A stretch of DNA of 47,721 bases from contig JBBHKE010003236.1 of assembly GCA_037447655.1 (NCBI GenBank), positions 1 through 47,721 on the forward strand. The letters run 5' to 3'. This stretch comes from Zygnema cylindricum (Eukaryota; Streptophyta; Zygnematophyceae; Zygnematales; Zygnemataceae). The first letter of the stretch is position 1. Each line of letters begins with the position of its first letter. The position numbers and the translations under genes are program-made. The notes under the pieces are model-generated. The model ran no database searches, was not told the origin of the DNA, and was given only the letters and a program-made list of their open reading frames with translations. This document shows, in pieces, positions 29,301-36,544 of this stretch.

Positions 29301-30248
29301 CCACTTATAACAAGAATCTAAAAAAGAATCTAATAAGTAATCTCTGTTAAAAGAAATAAACGATGAGTGAATGTTGCACGTCTCGCAAGGATTATTAACA
29401 AAGATCAACAAAAAAAATTGTGAACATAACATTTTTAAGAAAATAAACAGTGGATCCCTCTCTTATCGATTTTTCCTGTCCTGCGGGTACTGTTCATTTA
29501 CAGAAATTGCCTAACTTGTTAAAGAAGATGAAATTATGAAATACTCTCTAGTCAATCTCTTTAAAAAGTAATCGACTAAAAAACACATCTCTTAACAAAA
29601 ATAATTAATTTATTCTCTCTTAATGATTTTTTCCTGAAGAAATTGCCTTAAAAATAAGTTTTTTTATGATGAAATTAAAACAACGATCCCCCCTCTTGTC
29701 AATTTCTTCCTAAAAATTCCTTTCCTCCAACGAAAATATTGCCGTAAACTTTCCTTGACTGATAGCGTTATGGATTATGAAAGAGGTAAAAACTGAAATA
29801 ATGGCATAATCCTTTCTTTATTAATTAAAAAAAGGGAAAATGGAATCAGTGGCGAAACTTTTTTTGTTAAACTTATTAATGTTTTGGCAAAAGAAAAATA
29901 ATTTAACTTATTAATATTATTTTTCTTTTTTGTATATCTACAGGAATGCCTGAGTTTGTATTGGAACGAGCGGTACAGAGAGCAAATGAGTTGGAAAAAC
30001 TGAAATTTTTTGATGGAAAAAATGCAAAAGTACAACAATTGTTTGACGAAAAAGAAAATGGAAACGAAAGAGAAGAAGAAAGGGAAAAGGATGGATTTAT
30101 CGAGGGTGTTCGAGTCATAAATAAGGAACTGGAACCACTCGTCGAAGAGATTGTGGGAGGAACTTCTTTAAAAAATGATATCGATTTCAAAAAAACTCTC
30201 CAGAGACTCCAGGAAAAAGCTCATGAAGTTTTGAGAATTACTGCGTAA
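12958..30248 (+). CDS. MSH6: MSH6, mismatch recognition subunit of MutSalpha (21 exons)
   Basis: Exons: 12958-14317, 15494-15578, 16154-16256, 16828-16881, 17808-17882, 18617-18685, 19148-19231, 19686-19892, 20717-21285, 21567-21696, 22006-22097, 22390-22571, 23144-23349, 23855-23956, 24629-24791, 25271-25587, 26402-26539, 27181-27260, 28096-28195, 29090-29216, 29944-30248. They total 4548 bases, 1515 residues plus stop, with phases matching at every junction. All introns are GT...AG except intron 19 (28196-29089), which begins TTTCTG. The protein pairs with MSH2 to bind base mismatches and small loops in the nucleus and recruit MutL factors after ATP binding. It is longer than usual plant MSH6 (about 1300 residues), mainly through a long acidic linker in exon 1. 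Borders were placed by homology and consensus, without transcript evidence. Confidence 0.96.
14370..14640. repeat. TATGTATA-rich low-complexity region in MSH6 intron 1
   Basis: It is built of TATGTATA, TGTATATG and related words. Further AT-rich sequence fills intron 1 to 15090, with no coding signal. Confidence 0.6.
15091..15268. repeat. purine tract in MSH6 intron 1
   Basis: GGGAGAGGGAGA and GGAAAGGGAG words dominate, on the sense strand. Pure-purine runs of this kind can form triplex or G-rich structures. Confidence 0.85.
15494..19892 (+). CDS. MSH6: MSH6 exons 2-8: mismatch-binding domain and start of connector
   Basis: The seven exons encode residues about 454-679. Exon 3 ends LNQLSGGQ, exon 4 gives [18 protein letters not shown], and exon 5 contains GKFYEMFE, whose Phe-Tyr-Glu (538-540) is the MutS mismatch-reading motif. 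Exon 6 has the [13 protein letters not shown] block, exon 7 [16 protein letters not shown], and exon 8 begins the connector ([14 protein letters not shown]). Every motif residue I can recognise is intact. Confidence 0.95.
15760..16105. repeat. 20-bp minisatellite in MSH6 intron 2
   Basis: Copies of ACATGAATGGTTTTGTTTT and variants are repeated more than ten times. The array is bordered on both sides by GATCTCAGG(G/A)ATCC-like segments (15655 and 16027) that resemble the real exon 3 acceptor at 16148. Confidence 0.9.
16277..16481. repeat. purine tracts with two decayed copies of the exon 3 end
   Basis: GGGAGGGA-rich runs separate copies of the exon 3 3' end and donor at 16341-16376 and 16450-16481 (original 16229-16262). 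One run at 16310-16324 is four GGG triplets spaced by single A, a perfect G-quadruplex motif. Confidence 0.85.
16950..17001. repeat. perfect 52-bp palindrome in MSH6 intron 4
   Basis: Each 26-base arm is the exact reverse complement of the other, centred between 16975 and 16976 on GTATATATAC, with no spacer. Outer bases are TGCAAAGCTGCGG on the left and CCGCAGCTTTGCA on the right. Confidence 0.98.
17285..17497. repeat. purine tract in MSH6 intron 4
   Basis: GGGAGAGGGAGG words on the sense strand with runs of up to ten G. It has no coding meaning despite open frames on both strands. Confidence 0.85.
17597..17772. repeat. G-rich minisatellite in MSH6 intron 4
   Basis: Imperfect units of about 40 bp built on GAGGGGAGAG(C/A)GATGGCGAGGGGCTG are repeated about four times just upstream of exon 5. 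Confidence 0.7.
17931..18031. mobile_element. short foldback MITE in MSH6 intron 5
   Basis: The ends are inverted: CCCTTTGTTTGAGGCTAAAT on the left, and CCCTTTGTTGAGGGTGAATC read inward from the right. Its GAGGGTGAATCGTACA core is shared with the element at 27522-27629, so the two are probably one family. Confidence 0.65.
18164..18600. repeat. CCCTTT/CCCTCT tract followed by AATCTCATTT decamer array in intron 5
   Basis: 18164-18236 is a regular alternation of CCCTCT and CCCTTT. From 18236 to about 18600 an imperfect 10-bp unit, TTTAATCTCA, is repeated some 30 times up to the exon 6 acceptor. Confidence 0.85.
18800..18946. mobile_element. decayed TA-family MITE in MSH6 intron 6
   Basis: The right end CGCTAATAGCAATTCACGGTG matches the family terminus. 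The interior GGTTCACAATTGTCCATGTC aligns with the element at 20020-20292. The left end is not clear and the flanking TA on the right has become CA. Confidence 0.5.
20020..20292. mobile_element. decayed TA-family MITE in MSH6 intron 8
   Basis: The interior shares GGTTCACAATTTTCCACGTC with the intron 6 copy and a TTTTTTTGCCCTTTGAACACA block with 20400-20561. The right terminus GCAATTCAAAGAGTA is eroded; the left border is approximate. Confidence 0.45.
20400..20561. mobile_element. TA-flanked MITE in MSH6 intron 8
   Basis: The ends CACAGTGAATTGCTATT and AATAGCGATTCACGGTG are inverted and flanked by TA (20398-20399 and 20562-20563). At 162 bp it is a short member of the family whose longer member is at 46357-46855. 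Confidence 0.8.
20717..24791 (+). CDS. MSH6: MSH6 exons 9-15: connector, lever and clamp
   Basis: Exon 9 (569 bases) continues the connector with [12 protein letters not shown] and leads into the core ([13 protein letters not shown]). Exon 10 carries [13 protein letters not shown] and IRERQDAI, the conserved lever block. Exons 12-14 form the DNA clamp region, including DYEL, and exon 15 starts [13 protein letters not shown]. Phases 2, 0, 2, 1, 0, 0 and 1 are consistent across the seven joins. Confidence 0.94.
22574..22710. repeat. tandem duplication after the exon 12 donor
   Basis: Two units about 80 bp apart share GAAA(C/T)GTCCTT(G/A), ATAAATTT and TTTACTC blocks. The second begins TTCAGTAAAGAAATG, corresponding to the donor region GCAGGTAATGAAACG. 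Confidence 0.6.
22841..22912 (+). tRNA. tRNA-like sequence in MSH6 intron 12, probably a pseudogene or SINE head
   Basis: 72 bases fold as a cloverleaf: acceptor GGTCGGG with CTTGGCC (7 pairs including G-T), D stem GCTC/GAGC with loop AGTTGGTA, T stem CCGGG/CCCGG with loop TTCGAAC. Both internal RNA polymerase III boxes (A: TAGCTCAGTTGG; B: GGTTCGAACCC) are intact. The anticodon arm is abnormal: stem AGTGT/ACACA has an A-A mismatch at its base and the loop ACGGTTC has C at position 33 instead of the near-universal U. As drawn the anticodon is GGT, which nuclear Thr tRNAs do not normally use. Not likely to be functional. Confidence 0.7.
23703..23829. repeat. pyrimidine tract in MSH6 intron 13
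   Basis: CCCTCTCCCTCCC words end just before the exon 14 acceptor, so the tract may double as an extended polypyrimidine tract. Confidence 0.8.
23985..24112. repeat. purine tract in MSH6 intron 14
   Basis: GAGAGGGAGAGAGG words start about 30 bases after the exon 14 donor. Confidence 0.8.
24805..24917. repeat. purine tract and decayed copy of the exon 15 end
   Basis: GGGAGAGGGAG words at 24806-24889 lead into GAGGATATAGTCTGGAGCTG at 24890, a diverged copy of the exon 15 3' end (GAGGACATGGTCTGCAGCTG), followed by GGGTAACAG where the donor would be. Confidence 0.75.
25271..28195 (+). CDS. MSH6: MSH6 exons 16-19: ABC ATPase core
   Basis: Exon 16 contains Walker A, GPNMGGKS (residues 1245-1252). 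Exon 17 has the IGADVPAE block and [15 protein letters not shown], the signature loop. Exon 18 has Walker B with LDELGRGT (Asp1324, Glu1325). Exon 19 has FSTHYHRL with the conserved switch His1359. All catalytic residues are present. Exon 19 should end after CCACAG at 28195, but the next bases are TTTCTG. The nearest GT (28201) would shift the frame, and reading through meets a TGA at 28217-28219 after seven more residues. Confidence 0.92.
25609..25806. mobile_element. TA-flanked MITE in MSH6 intron 16
   Basis: The right end ACTAATAGCGATGGGCAGTG and left end CACTTCCCATCACTAACAG are related to the TA-family termini. TA lies on both sides (25607-25608, 25807-25808). It sits 20 bases after the exon 16 donor. 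Confidence 0.6.
26545..26790. repeat. about 50-bp tandem repeat after the exon 17 donor
   Basis: Units containing TTTTCATCCTC, a TTTGTAAAG-like block and GTGxGAATTTCT recur four to five times from just after the donor, mixed with poly(T). Confidence 0.65.
27522..27629. mobile_element. short foldback MITE in MSH6 intron 18
   Basis: TATCCCCGTTGAGAATCG on the left pairs imperfectly with CGAGGATA and CGTTTTGAAGG on the right, and the inner CGTACAGTTTTATGAGTAAC pairs with its near-complement, giving a hairpin over most of its length. Confidence 0.65.
27930..28082. repeat. tandem repeat upstream of exon 19
   Basis: About four imperfect copies of a TTGTxTGGAAATxATAACTTTTTTT unit run up to the exon 19 acceptor. 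Confidence 0.6.
28301..28372 (+). pseudogene. decayed tandem copy of the exon 19 3' end in intron 19
   Basis: AGTTTGTTTCAACTCACTAT aligns with exon 19 at 28140-28160, and GTTGATGAGCGTGCAAATGA with GCTGATGAACATGCCGATGA. It continues CTACACGTGATTCCTGT, where the exon copy reads CCACAGTTTCTGT. The copy has an in-frame TAG, so it cannot be used as coding exon. Confidence 0.7.
28715..28929. mobile_element. TA-flanked MITE in MSH6 intron 19
   Basis: The ends CACCGGGTATCACTATTAG and CTAATAGCGACACGCAGTG are inverted, with TA on both sides (28713-28714, 28930-28931). The interior blocks match 36077-36309. Confidence 0.8.
29090..30248 (+). CDS. MSH6: MSH6 exons 20-21: ATPase C-terminal part and dimer-interface helices
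   Basis: Exon 20 begins VSLCHMAC and includes [11 protein letters not shown] and [15 protein letters not shown], invariant in MutS homologues. Exon 21 begins [17 protein letters not shown] and ends at TAA 30246-30248 after a charged helical stretch. Exon 20 enters in phase 0, exactly the phase left by exon 19 ending at 28195, which supports that border despite its lack of GT. Confidence 0.94.
29286..29420. repeat. decayed copies of the exon 20 3' end in intron 20
   Basis: GAGTGAATGTTGCACGTCTC at about 29365 copies the exon end at 29193-29213 with few changes and continues into the same intron sequence (ATTATTAACAAA versus ATAATTAACAAA). The donor GCAGGTATA has become GCAAGGATT. A weaker copy starts near 29286. 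Confidence 0.75.
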
Positions 30249-30256
30249 GGCTTATA

Positions 30257-30350
30257 CAGGTCAAAGTAAAGTCAAAGTCAAAGTCGAAGTCAAAGTCGGT
30301 CAAAATCAAAGCAGGTCAAAGTAAAAGCAAGAATTAAAGTCAAAGTTTAG
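30257..30350. repeat. GTCAAA hexamer array at the MSH6 3' end
   Basis: AAAGTC units are repeated about twelve times imperfectly, starting nine bases after the stop codon, so probably within the 3' UTR. Confidence 0.85.
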
Positions 30351-30455
30351 CTGGAGTCTTAAAGTTGGTTCAAGTCGAGGATTTTTTAGATATCGTGTCT
30401 TCAATTTCTTAAAGATGTACGAGTGTTTGATTTTCGATGACAAACTAGCTTCCTT

Positions 30456-30672
30456 GTTTCTCTCTCTCCCTCTCCCTTACCCTCTGCCTCTCCCTCTCCC
30501 TCTCCCTCTCCCTCTCCTCTCCCTCCCCTCGCTTTCTCTCCCTCTCTCCCTCTCCTTCTCCCTCTCCTCCCTCTCCTCCCTCTCCCACCCCTCTCTTGCT
30601 CTCTCCCTCTTTTCCCTCTCCCTCCCCTCTCTCTTGCCCTCTCCCTCTCCCTCCCTCTCCCTCCATCTTCCT
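30456..30672. repeat. pyrimidine tract downstream of MSH6
   Basis: CCCTCTCCCTCT words about 215 bp long; open frames on both strands are artefacts. Confidence 0.85.
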
Positions 30673-31079
30673 GAAAGGAAATGACGACTTCTTTAAAAGT
30701 TTCATGCTATAAACCCTAATTTGTGTCATAAGTCTGGCCTTTCAAAAAGATTGGCCTTTTCTTCTTTTTTTTGTGATTATAAGTATTTTGAAAAAGAGTT
30801 TTTTAGGGTTGTTGAGAGTTTTTTTAGGGTTTCTAAGAGTTTTACAGGCAAGTCTATGGACCAAGCTTAGTTTTTTCGGTTTGCCTGTGAATATTATTGT
30901 CAAAAGAAAGCTGCCCGAGAAAAAACATGCAAACAATTTTGATTTGCTTTTGATTTTTTATTTCGGTTTTTGGTTTTTATGTTGATTTTGGTTTTAATTA
31001 TTGATTTTTGAAAATTTATTCCTATTTTATTTTTGGATTTTGATTGTTTAAATAATCGATTTTTTTTTTTTGGTTTTTG

Positions 31080-31260
31080 TTTTTGACTTCAATTGCGATT
31101 TGGATTTCAATTTCCGTCTGGATCTCGATCTTGATCCTGATCTGGATCTGGATTTTGATTTTGATTTTCATTTTGATTTTGATTTCAATTCTGATTTTGA
31201 TTTTGATTTTGATTTTGATTTTGATTTTGGTTTTAATTTCGATTTTGATCGATTCTTATT
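31080..31260. repeat. GATTTT hexamer array
   Basis: The DFDFDF or ILILIL peptides read across it are low-complexity artefacts. T-rich sequence follows to 31680, with an AATAAAG at about 31654. Confidence 0.85.
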
Positions 31261-31680
31261 ACAATTTTGATTCTTATTACGACTTGCCTGTTTTTTATTT
31301 CTGGTTTTTTTTTTATGATTTTATTGGTTATGTTTGTTGTGGCTCGCTTTTTGTTATGGTTTTGCTATTTTGTTATTGGTTTTGTGTTCGTTCTTCCTTT
31401 TTGCCTTGATCACTTGTTTATGTTTAAGTTATTTAGTTTATTATTTTTTTTGTGTCAGTTTTTTTGTTTTTCTTTTGGCTTTTCCGTTCTTTTTTGTTCT
31501 TTTAATTCCATGTGTACTCGAACGGTTTACAATCACATGGTTTTTTCGCCGTTTTTCTTTTTTTTTTAGTTTCATTTATTCCGAGTCCGGTTTTTCAATT
31601 TCGCATTTGCCTTTCGTTTCTATTCTCCCCGTTTTTTAACTCTTTTTTTTTTTAATAAAGCTTATTATTATTCTTTGATG

Positions 31681-32305
31681 GCTCGTTTTTAATAATAATA
31701 ATGGTAGCTTACTATTACCAAAAATTTGTTGTTAAGATCTTGGAGTCCATATTATAACTTTTTATTGAATAGTTACACTTACAATACTATGAAAGCTAGT
31801 GAATTACATGTGTAAAAGTGGAAATAGAATTAAATGAGACGTATATGAACTTTAATAGAAAAAAGAAAAATAACTCAATAAACACACAGAGAAGTCCGAA
31901 TCGACAAAGTTCACGGAAAAGAACAACCAGAAAGAATACTACACCGTGTATCGCTATTAGTGTTAATAATTTTTGGGAATTGATCATGACAGTGACTGTT
32001 TTGGTTGCACACAGTCACTTACGTCACTTTGTCAAAAAATGTACGTTTGAAGTACATATTGGTACAGATAAAGTACAGTTGGGTAGAATTTTGACGGTCA
32101 ATCGGTTGGACAACTTTGACTTTCAAAATATTGTTTCAACCGCTTAAGATTTTGCCGCGCTTGCAGACGTCGACCGTCATAATAAAATAAGCAATTCACA
32201 CGGCCGGCGAACGTTTACGGTAACAAAACTGCGGCAACCACATGTAAATAAAATGGTTGCAGACAGTCACTTTTTGTCTTTACGTGAGCTCCACGTTGAG
32301 AGCAC
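31681..32305. other. non-coding sequence with a solo MITE terminus
   Basis: TACACCGTGTATCGCTATTA at about 31940 is a TA-family left end. A possible partner (GCAATTCACACGG near 32190) is weak. Two GGTTGCxxACAGTCACTT segments (32003 and 32250) repeat in this stretch. No gene seen. Confidence 0.45.
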
Positions 32306-32308
32306 TTA

Positions 32309-32997
32309 GGGCATGGTTACATCAGACGAAAAGTGAGGTTTAATACAGAATTTTGTACTTGCCCGTACCATGCCGTACTATATTTTCGTGTGTTTCTTGA
32401 AAACAACATTACAAAAAATAAGATTGCGATTCGCCTCGTATCCGGGAGAAGACTTCGACCGTCCGATTATATTTTGGTCTTCATCTGCGAAGCAATCGCT
32501 CCATACGCCTCTGTATTGGTGAACCCACATCGCGGAGGTGGGTTCACGCGAGGTGGGTTCACCAATACAGAACCAGTAAATTCACTACACCTCGACGATA
32601 CACACGTGCGTCGATGAAAAATAATGATTTTCACACGCCCCAAAGTCACGTGCCTTCAAACAAGGTGACCGTAAAATCTTTGCCGAAAAGAAATACGGTT
32701 TTTTCCTGAAAGTCACCAGAGTGAAGGAGATCTTTGAGGTACATTGACGCGGTACACTTGCGAAGCACACGTACGTAATACGCAAGTACGGATTTCCATA
32801 CAAAAATGGTCGGTTTTCAAATCTTTGACGATTTTAGACATTTGATCGTCGACTTACGTGGAACCACTCAAATCAGAACACGTATGTAAAAACTTATTTA
32901 CAAATGATACGTGATGTAACCGAGGCCTCTGTAATACATAAATTTTGTTGTCCGTACTATTACAGAGACCTCCTGATGTAACCATAGTACCATACCC
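32309..32997. mobile_element. Harbinger-type MITE, array member 1
   Basis: The left end is GGGCATGGTTACATCAG; the right end read inward is GGGTATGGTACTATGGTTAC. TTA lies at 32306-32308 and 32998-33000. A near-perfect hairpin with an 18-bp stem sits inside at 32511-32570. It shares the GAAAACAACATTACA block with members 2-4. Confidence 0.85.
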
Positions 32998-33000
32998 TTA

Positions 33001-33743
33001 GGGTGAAGTTCCATCAAGGGAAAAGTGGCATAGTTTACAGAAAATCCACGACCCTCCGTACCAAATCGTACCGCCTATTTTGTTTTTATACGAAAAACAA
33101 CATTACAAAGAATCTTGCCGATACTCTCCGAAGGTCTTGGAGGTAATACTGGTCGTCAGATGTTCATCTACGAGTAGTTCGCTTCATGTTTTTTGTAACC
33201 GTCAACTCATGACCTCGAGGAGGTGGGTTGGTAGATACAGAAAAAAAAAAAAAATCGTGACACGCTGGACGATTAAGCTACGTGTCGTGATGGAAAACCA
33301 ACGAAAAATCTTAAGATTTGCACATGGCACGCGCTTACTAAAATACAACCGAAAATAAAAACGAAATTTCTTAACATTCCCTCGTCACGCTATTTTTGGT
33401 AACTTTTGTTTGTCACACTATTTCTCTCAAAGGACTTTCGTTATGTTCGAAAACTGAAACCCTAAAAAAGGAGCTGGCATATAGACTGGCGTCTGCAAAA
33501 AGTATAAAAGTTTTGTCGTATTATGACTTCGTACGCAGGTACATGGTACGCAAGTCAATATTTGTAGTTAATTTGTTGGTGCTAAAAATCTGAAAGATAT
33601 TTAATATCGGATCGTAGCTTGCGTGGCGCCATTCATTTTAGAACACGTGGCTTACAGACTCTAGGTGATGGAACATCGACTCAATCGACCCGGTCTGTAG
33701 AGTTTGCCGTACAATTACAGAAACGTATGATGGAACTTTACCC
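33001..33743. mobile_element. Harbinger-type MITE, array member 2
   Basis: The ends are GGGTGAAGTTCCATCA and, inward from the right, GGGTAAAGTTCCATCA, flanked by TTA (32998-33000, 33744-33746). The body is an inverted copy of member 4, at roughly 80-85% by eye. Confidence 0.92.
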
Positions 33744-33746
33744 TTA

Positions 33747-34430
33747 GGGTGGACTTCCATTAGCGAAAAAGTGGGGTATTTTACTGATTGCCGTACCGTT
33801 TCGTACAAGTTCGTACATAGATTTTTTTTTTCAACGAAAACAACATTACAGAAAGTTGTCCAATGTTGTAGGCGTGAATTAGGACCGTCGGATTCGATTA
33901 CACTTTTTATCCGTGACGCCATGTCACCAACGCTACAGTTTGTTAAGACCGTGCACAGGGAGGACAGTTCTCGAATACAGAACGTGTAAAAATGGGCCGC
34001 GTGGAAAAGGAAAAAACCATCCACGATGGGCGCGCTCATATGTGCGTACACGTCGCAAGGGCCATGTGCCTTCTGCCAAGGTGGCTGCGAATAAGCCAAA
34101 ATAATCACGTCACGCTCCCACCATCAAAGTTTGCTGCCGCCTTTTTGTCGTTGCGTTTTGTAATTTTGGGTAGTACATTTAATGCGCTCTGTATGAGTCA
34201 TTAATTACCTCCGCTGGTACAGATATTATCTCCGCTCGTACAGATATTGCATTCTCACATTGCGTTCGAAGATTCTTTCAAGATTTTAATCATCGAATAT
34301 TAGCCTACGTGTTACCAACTAGAGTAAGCCACGCAAATAAAAAGTGATTTACAGACGCGACCTAATGGAAGGCACGCCCTTCAGTATTATTTTCCGTACA
34401 ATTACTGAGATTCATAATGGAAGTCCACCC
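33747..34430. mobile_element. Harbinger-type MITE, array member 3
   Basis: The ends are GGGTGGACTTCCATTA on both sides, a perfect 16-bp inverted repeat, flanked by TTA (33744-33746, 34431-34433). The interior differs more from members 2 and 4 than they do from each other. Confidence 0.92.
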
Positions 34431-34433
34431 TTA

Positions 34434-35159
34434 GGGTGAAGTTCCATCAGACGTTTCTGTAATCGTACGACCAACTCTAGAGACCGGGTCGATTGAGTCG
34501 AAGTTCCATCACGTAGAGTTTATAAACCACGTGTACTAAATTGATTGGCGCCACGCAAGCTACGATCCGATAGTGAGAATCTTTCAGATTTTAGCACCGA
34601 CAAACTTAACTTCAAACCTTCACTTGCGTACCATGTACCTGCGTACTTCGACAAAACATTTATACTTTTTGCAGACGGCAGTCTTTACACCGGCTCATTT
34701 TTTAGGGTTTCTGTTTACGAACATAACGAAAGTCCTTTTAAAGAAATAGTGTGACGAACAAAAGTTACCGAAAATAGCGTGACGAAGGAATGTTACGAAG
34801 TTTCGTTTACATTTTCAGTTTTATTTTGGAAAGCGCGTGTCATGTGCAAATCTTAAGATTTTTCGTTGGCTTTGCATCATGACACGTAGCTTAAGTGTCC
34901 ACCGTGTCACAAATTTTTTTTTCTGTGTATGTCAACCCACCTCGTCGAGGTGGGATGAGTCTAACAGAGAAAACTGAAGCGAACTCATTGCAGATAAACA
35001 TCCGACGGCCAGTTTTACCTCCAAGACCTCCGGAGAGTATCGGCAAGATTCTTTGTATTGTTGGTTTTCGTATAAAAACAAAATAGGCGGTACGATCTAG
35101 TACGGAGAGTCGCGGATTTCTGTTAGAAACGCCACTTTTCGCTTGATGGAACTTCACCC
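34434..35159. mobile_element. Harbinger-type MITE, array member 4
   Basis: The ends are GGGTGAAGTTCCATCA on both sides, a perfect 16-bp inverted repeat. The left flank is TTA (34431-34433); the right flank is ATA (35160-35162), one base off. Its inner palindrome CCCACCTCGTCGAGGTGGG lies near 34940. Confidence 0.9.
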
Positions 35160-35192
35160 ATAGTCGAAATTTTGAGCGACCGAGTTAGAGTA

Positions 35193-35731
35193 CACCGCGC
35201 ATCGTTATTAGTGTCAAAGTTTAAATAGTGTGTAAGTAAATATACCGTCATTGACGCTAATTAAGAATTTGAAAATTAAAAAAATAAAGGTTTATTCTAA
35301 TTTCAGTGTTAACGCTAATTTGGAACAACAAAAATGGAAAGTTTTCTGTACGATTATATACATTATTATAGGTATCCGTACAAAATATAAAAAATCGTAC
35401 ACGGTAGTGAAATTTAAATATTCGTACATGTCAGACTAATTTACGTGTCAGACCAATCCCGTTTTTTTAGTGCACGTTCCTATGCGTACGCGTCCGATTT
35501 TATTCATTTTTTGTAAAATTTTCACTTGAAAAGGTACATTTATGTACGGTCTGACATCGACCGTACACCACGCTATTTAGATCTTATTGAACTTTAGTTC
35601 TTTACGCTATTTTGTACGGTACCTCAATTAACGTCAAGGAAAAATTAAAATCATGTATCCTATTTGAGGAAAAAAATCAAAATTTTAAGAACCCAAATTA
35701 GTGACTTTGACACTAATAACGATGCGCGGTG
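35193..35731. mobile_element. TA-flanked MITE with perfect 28-bp terminal repeats
   Basis: CACCGCGCATCGTTATTAGT begins at 35193 and its exact complement ends at 35731; identity continues inward for 28 bases. TA lies on both sides (35191-35192, 35732-35733), the target used by Tc1/mariner-type transposons. The interior of about 480 bp is AT-rich and unlike the short family members, and has no transposase. Confidence 0.92.
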
Positions 35732-36076
35732 TAGCTTTAATTACGATTCGCGGTGTACAGACTAGGTTTCTTAAATTTTGGCAGGCGGTGTGGACCGCGT
35801 GGACATATGTCCACAGGTTCAAAAAACGAGTTTAGTCCCACACTTCGCAAAGTACTGCCCGGGTACCTTGCGATTTTAGGGTCATAGACTCATAGGGTTA
35901 TTGGTTGTGTTTTTTTTTTAATAAAAAAAAACACGAATGAGAAAAAAAATCCTCAACATATTTATACACACGGCGTCCGCGCGGCGCGGCGCGTCGTAAA
36001 ACGAAATGAGTGTGGACGTCGAGAGTAAAGGTCTCACACGTTGTCCGTAGCGCGAAAATCGTAAGGTTCAGTATTA

Positions 36077-36309
36077 CACCGTGTATCGCTATTAGTGTTA
36101 ATGATTTTTTCGCCACTTAACTAAGTTCTAATTATCTTTTCTGCGTGCATTCCTGTCGGATTATGTATCTCACAGCTTCGATTGAAAGGCAAGATTCTCA
36201 CATTCTTATTGCAGGTCTCCATCTGAAAATAATGAAATAGGACAATTGTGTACGGAGAAAAGATGTTTTCCTTGGCGAAAAAAATGTCAACACTAATAGC
36301 GATACACGG
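36077..36309. mobile_element. TA-flanked MITE, first of an adjacent pair
   Basis: The ends CACCGTGTATCGCTATTAG and CTAATAGCGATACACGG are inverted, with TA at 36075-36076 and 36310-36311. The interior has CGATTGAAAGGCAAGATTC and GTGTACGGAGAAAAGATG blocks typical of this subfamily. Confidence 0.92.
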
Positions 36310-36326
36310 TACTGAATCTGAAACTA

Positions 36327-36544
36327 CACAGTGTATCGCTATTAGCGTTACTGATTTTTTCGCCACTTAAAACATCAATCCTCCGTACACACTTCTCCGA
36401 TTTTCAAATGGAGACCGTCAATTGAAAGCTAAGAATCTTACCTTTCAATCGAAACCGTCAGATCTACAATCTGACATGTGTGTACGGATAAAAAAATGTT
36501 TTAAGCGACGAAAAAAGCATCAACACTAATAGCGATACACGGTG
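36327..36544. mobile_element. TA-flanked MITE, second of an adjacent pair
   Basis: The ends CACAGTGTATCGCTATTAG and CTAATAGCGATACACGGTG are inverted, with TA at 36325-36326 and 36545-36546. Only 13 bp separate its TA from that of the preceding element. Confidence 0.92.

Noticed and set aside
30415-30729. Reading frames on both strands downstream of MSH6
   Set aside because: Both are translations of the CCCTCT tract.
31070-31270. Peptide of alternating Asp and Phe
   Set aside because: Translation of a GATTTT microsatellite.
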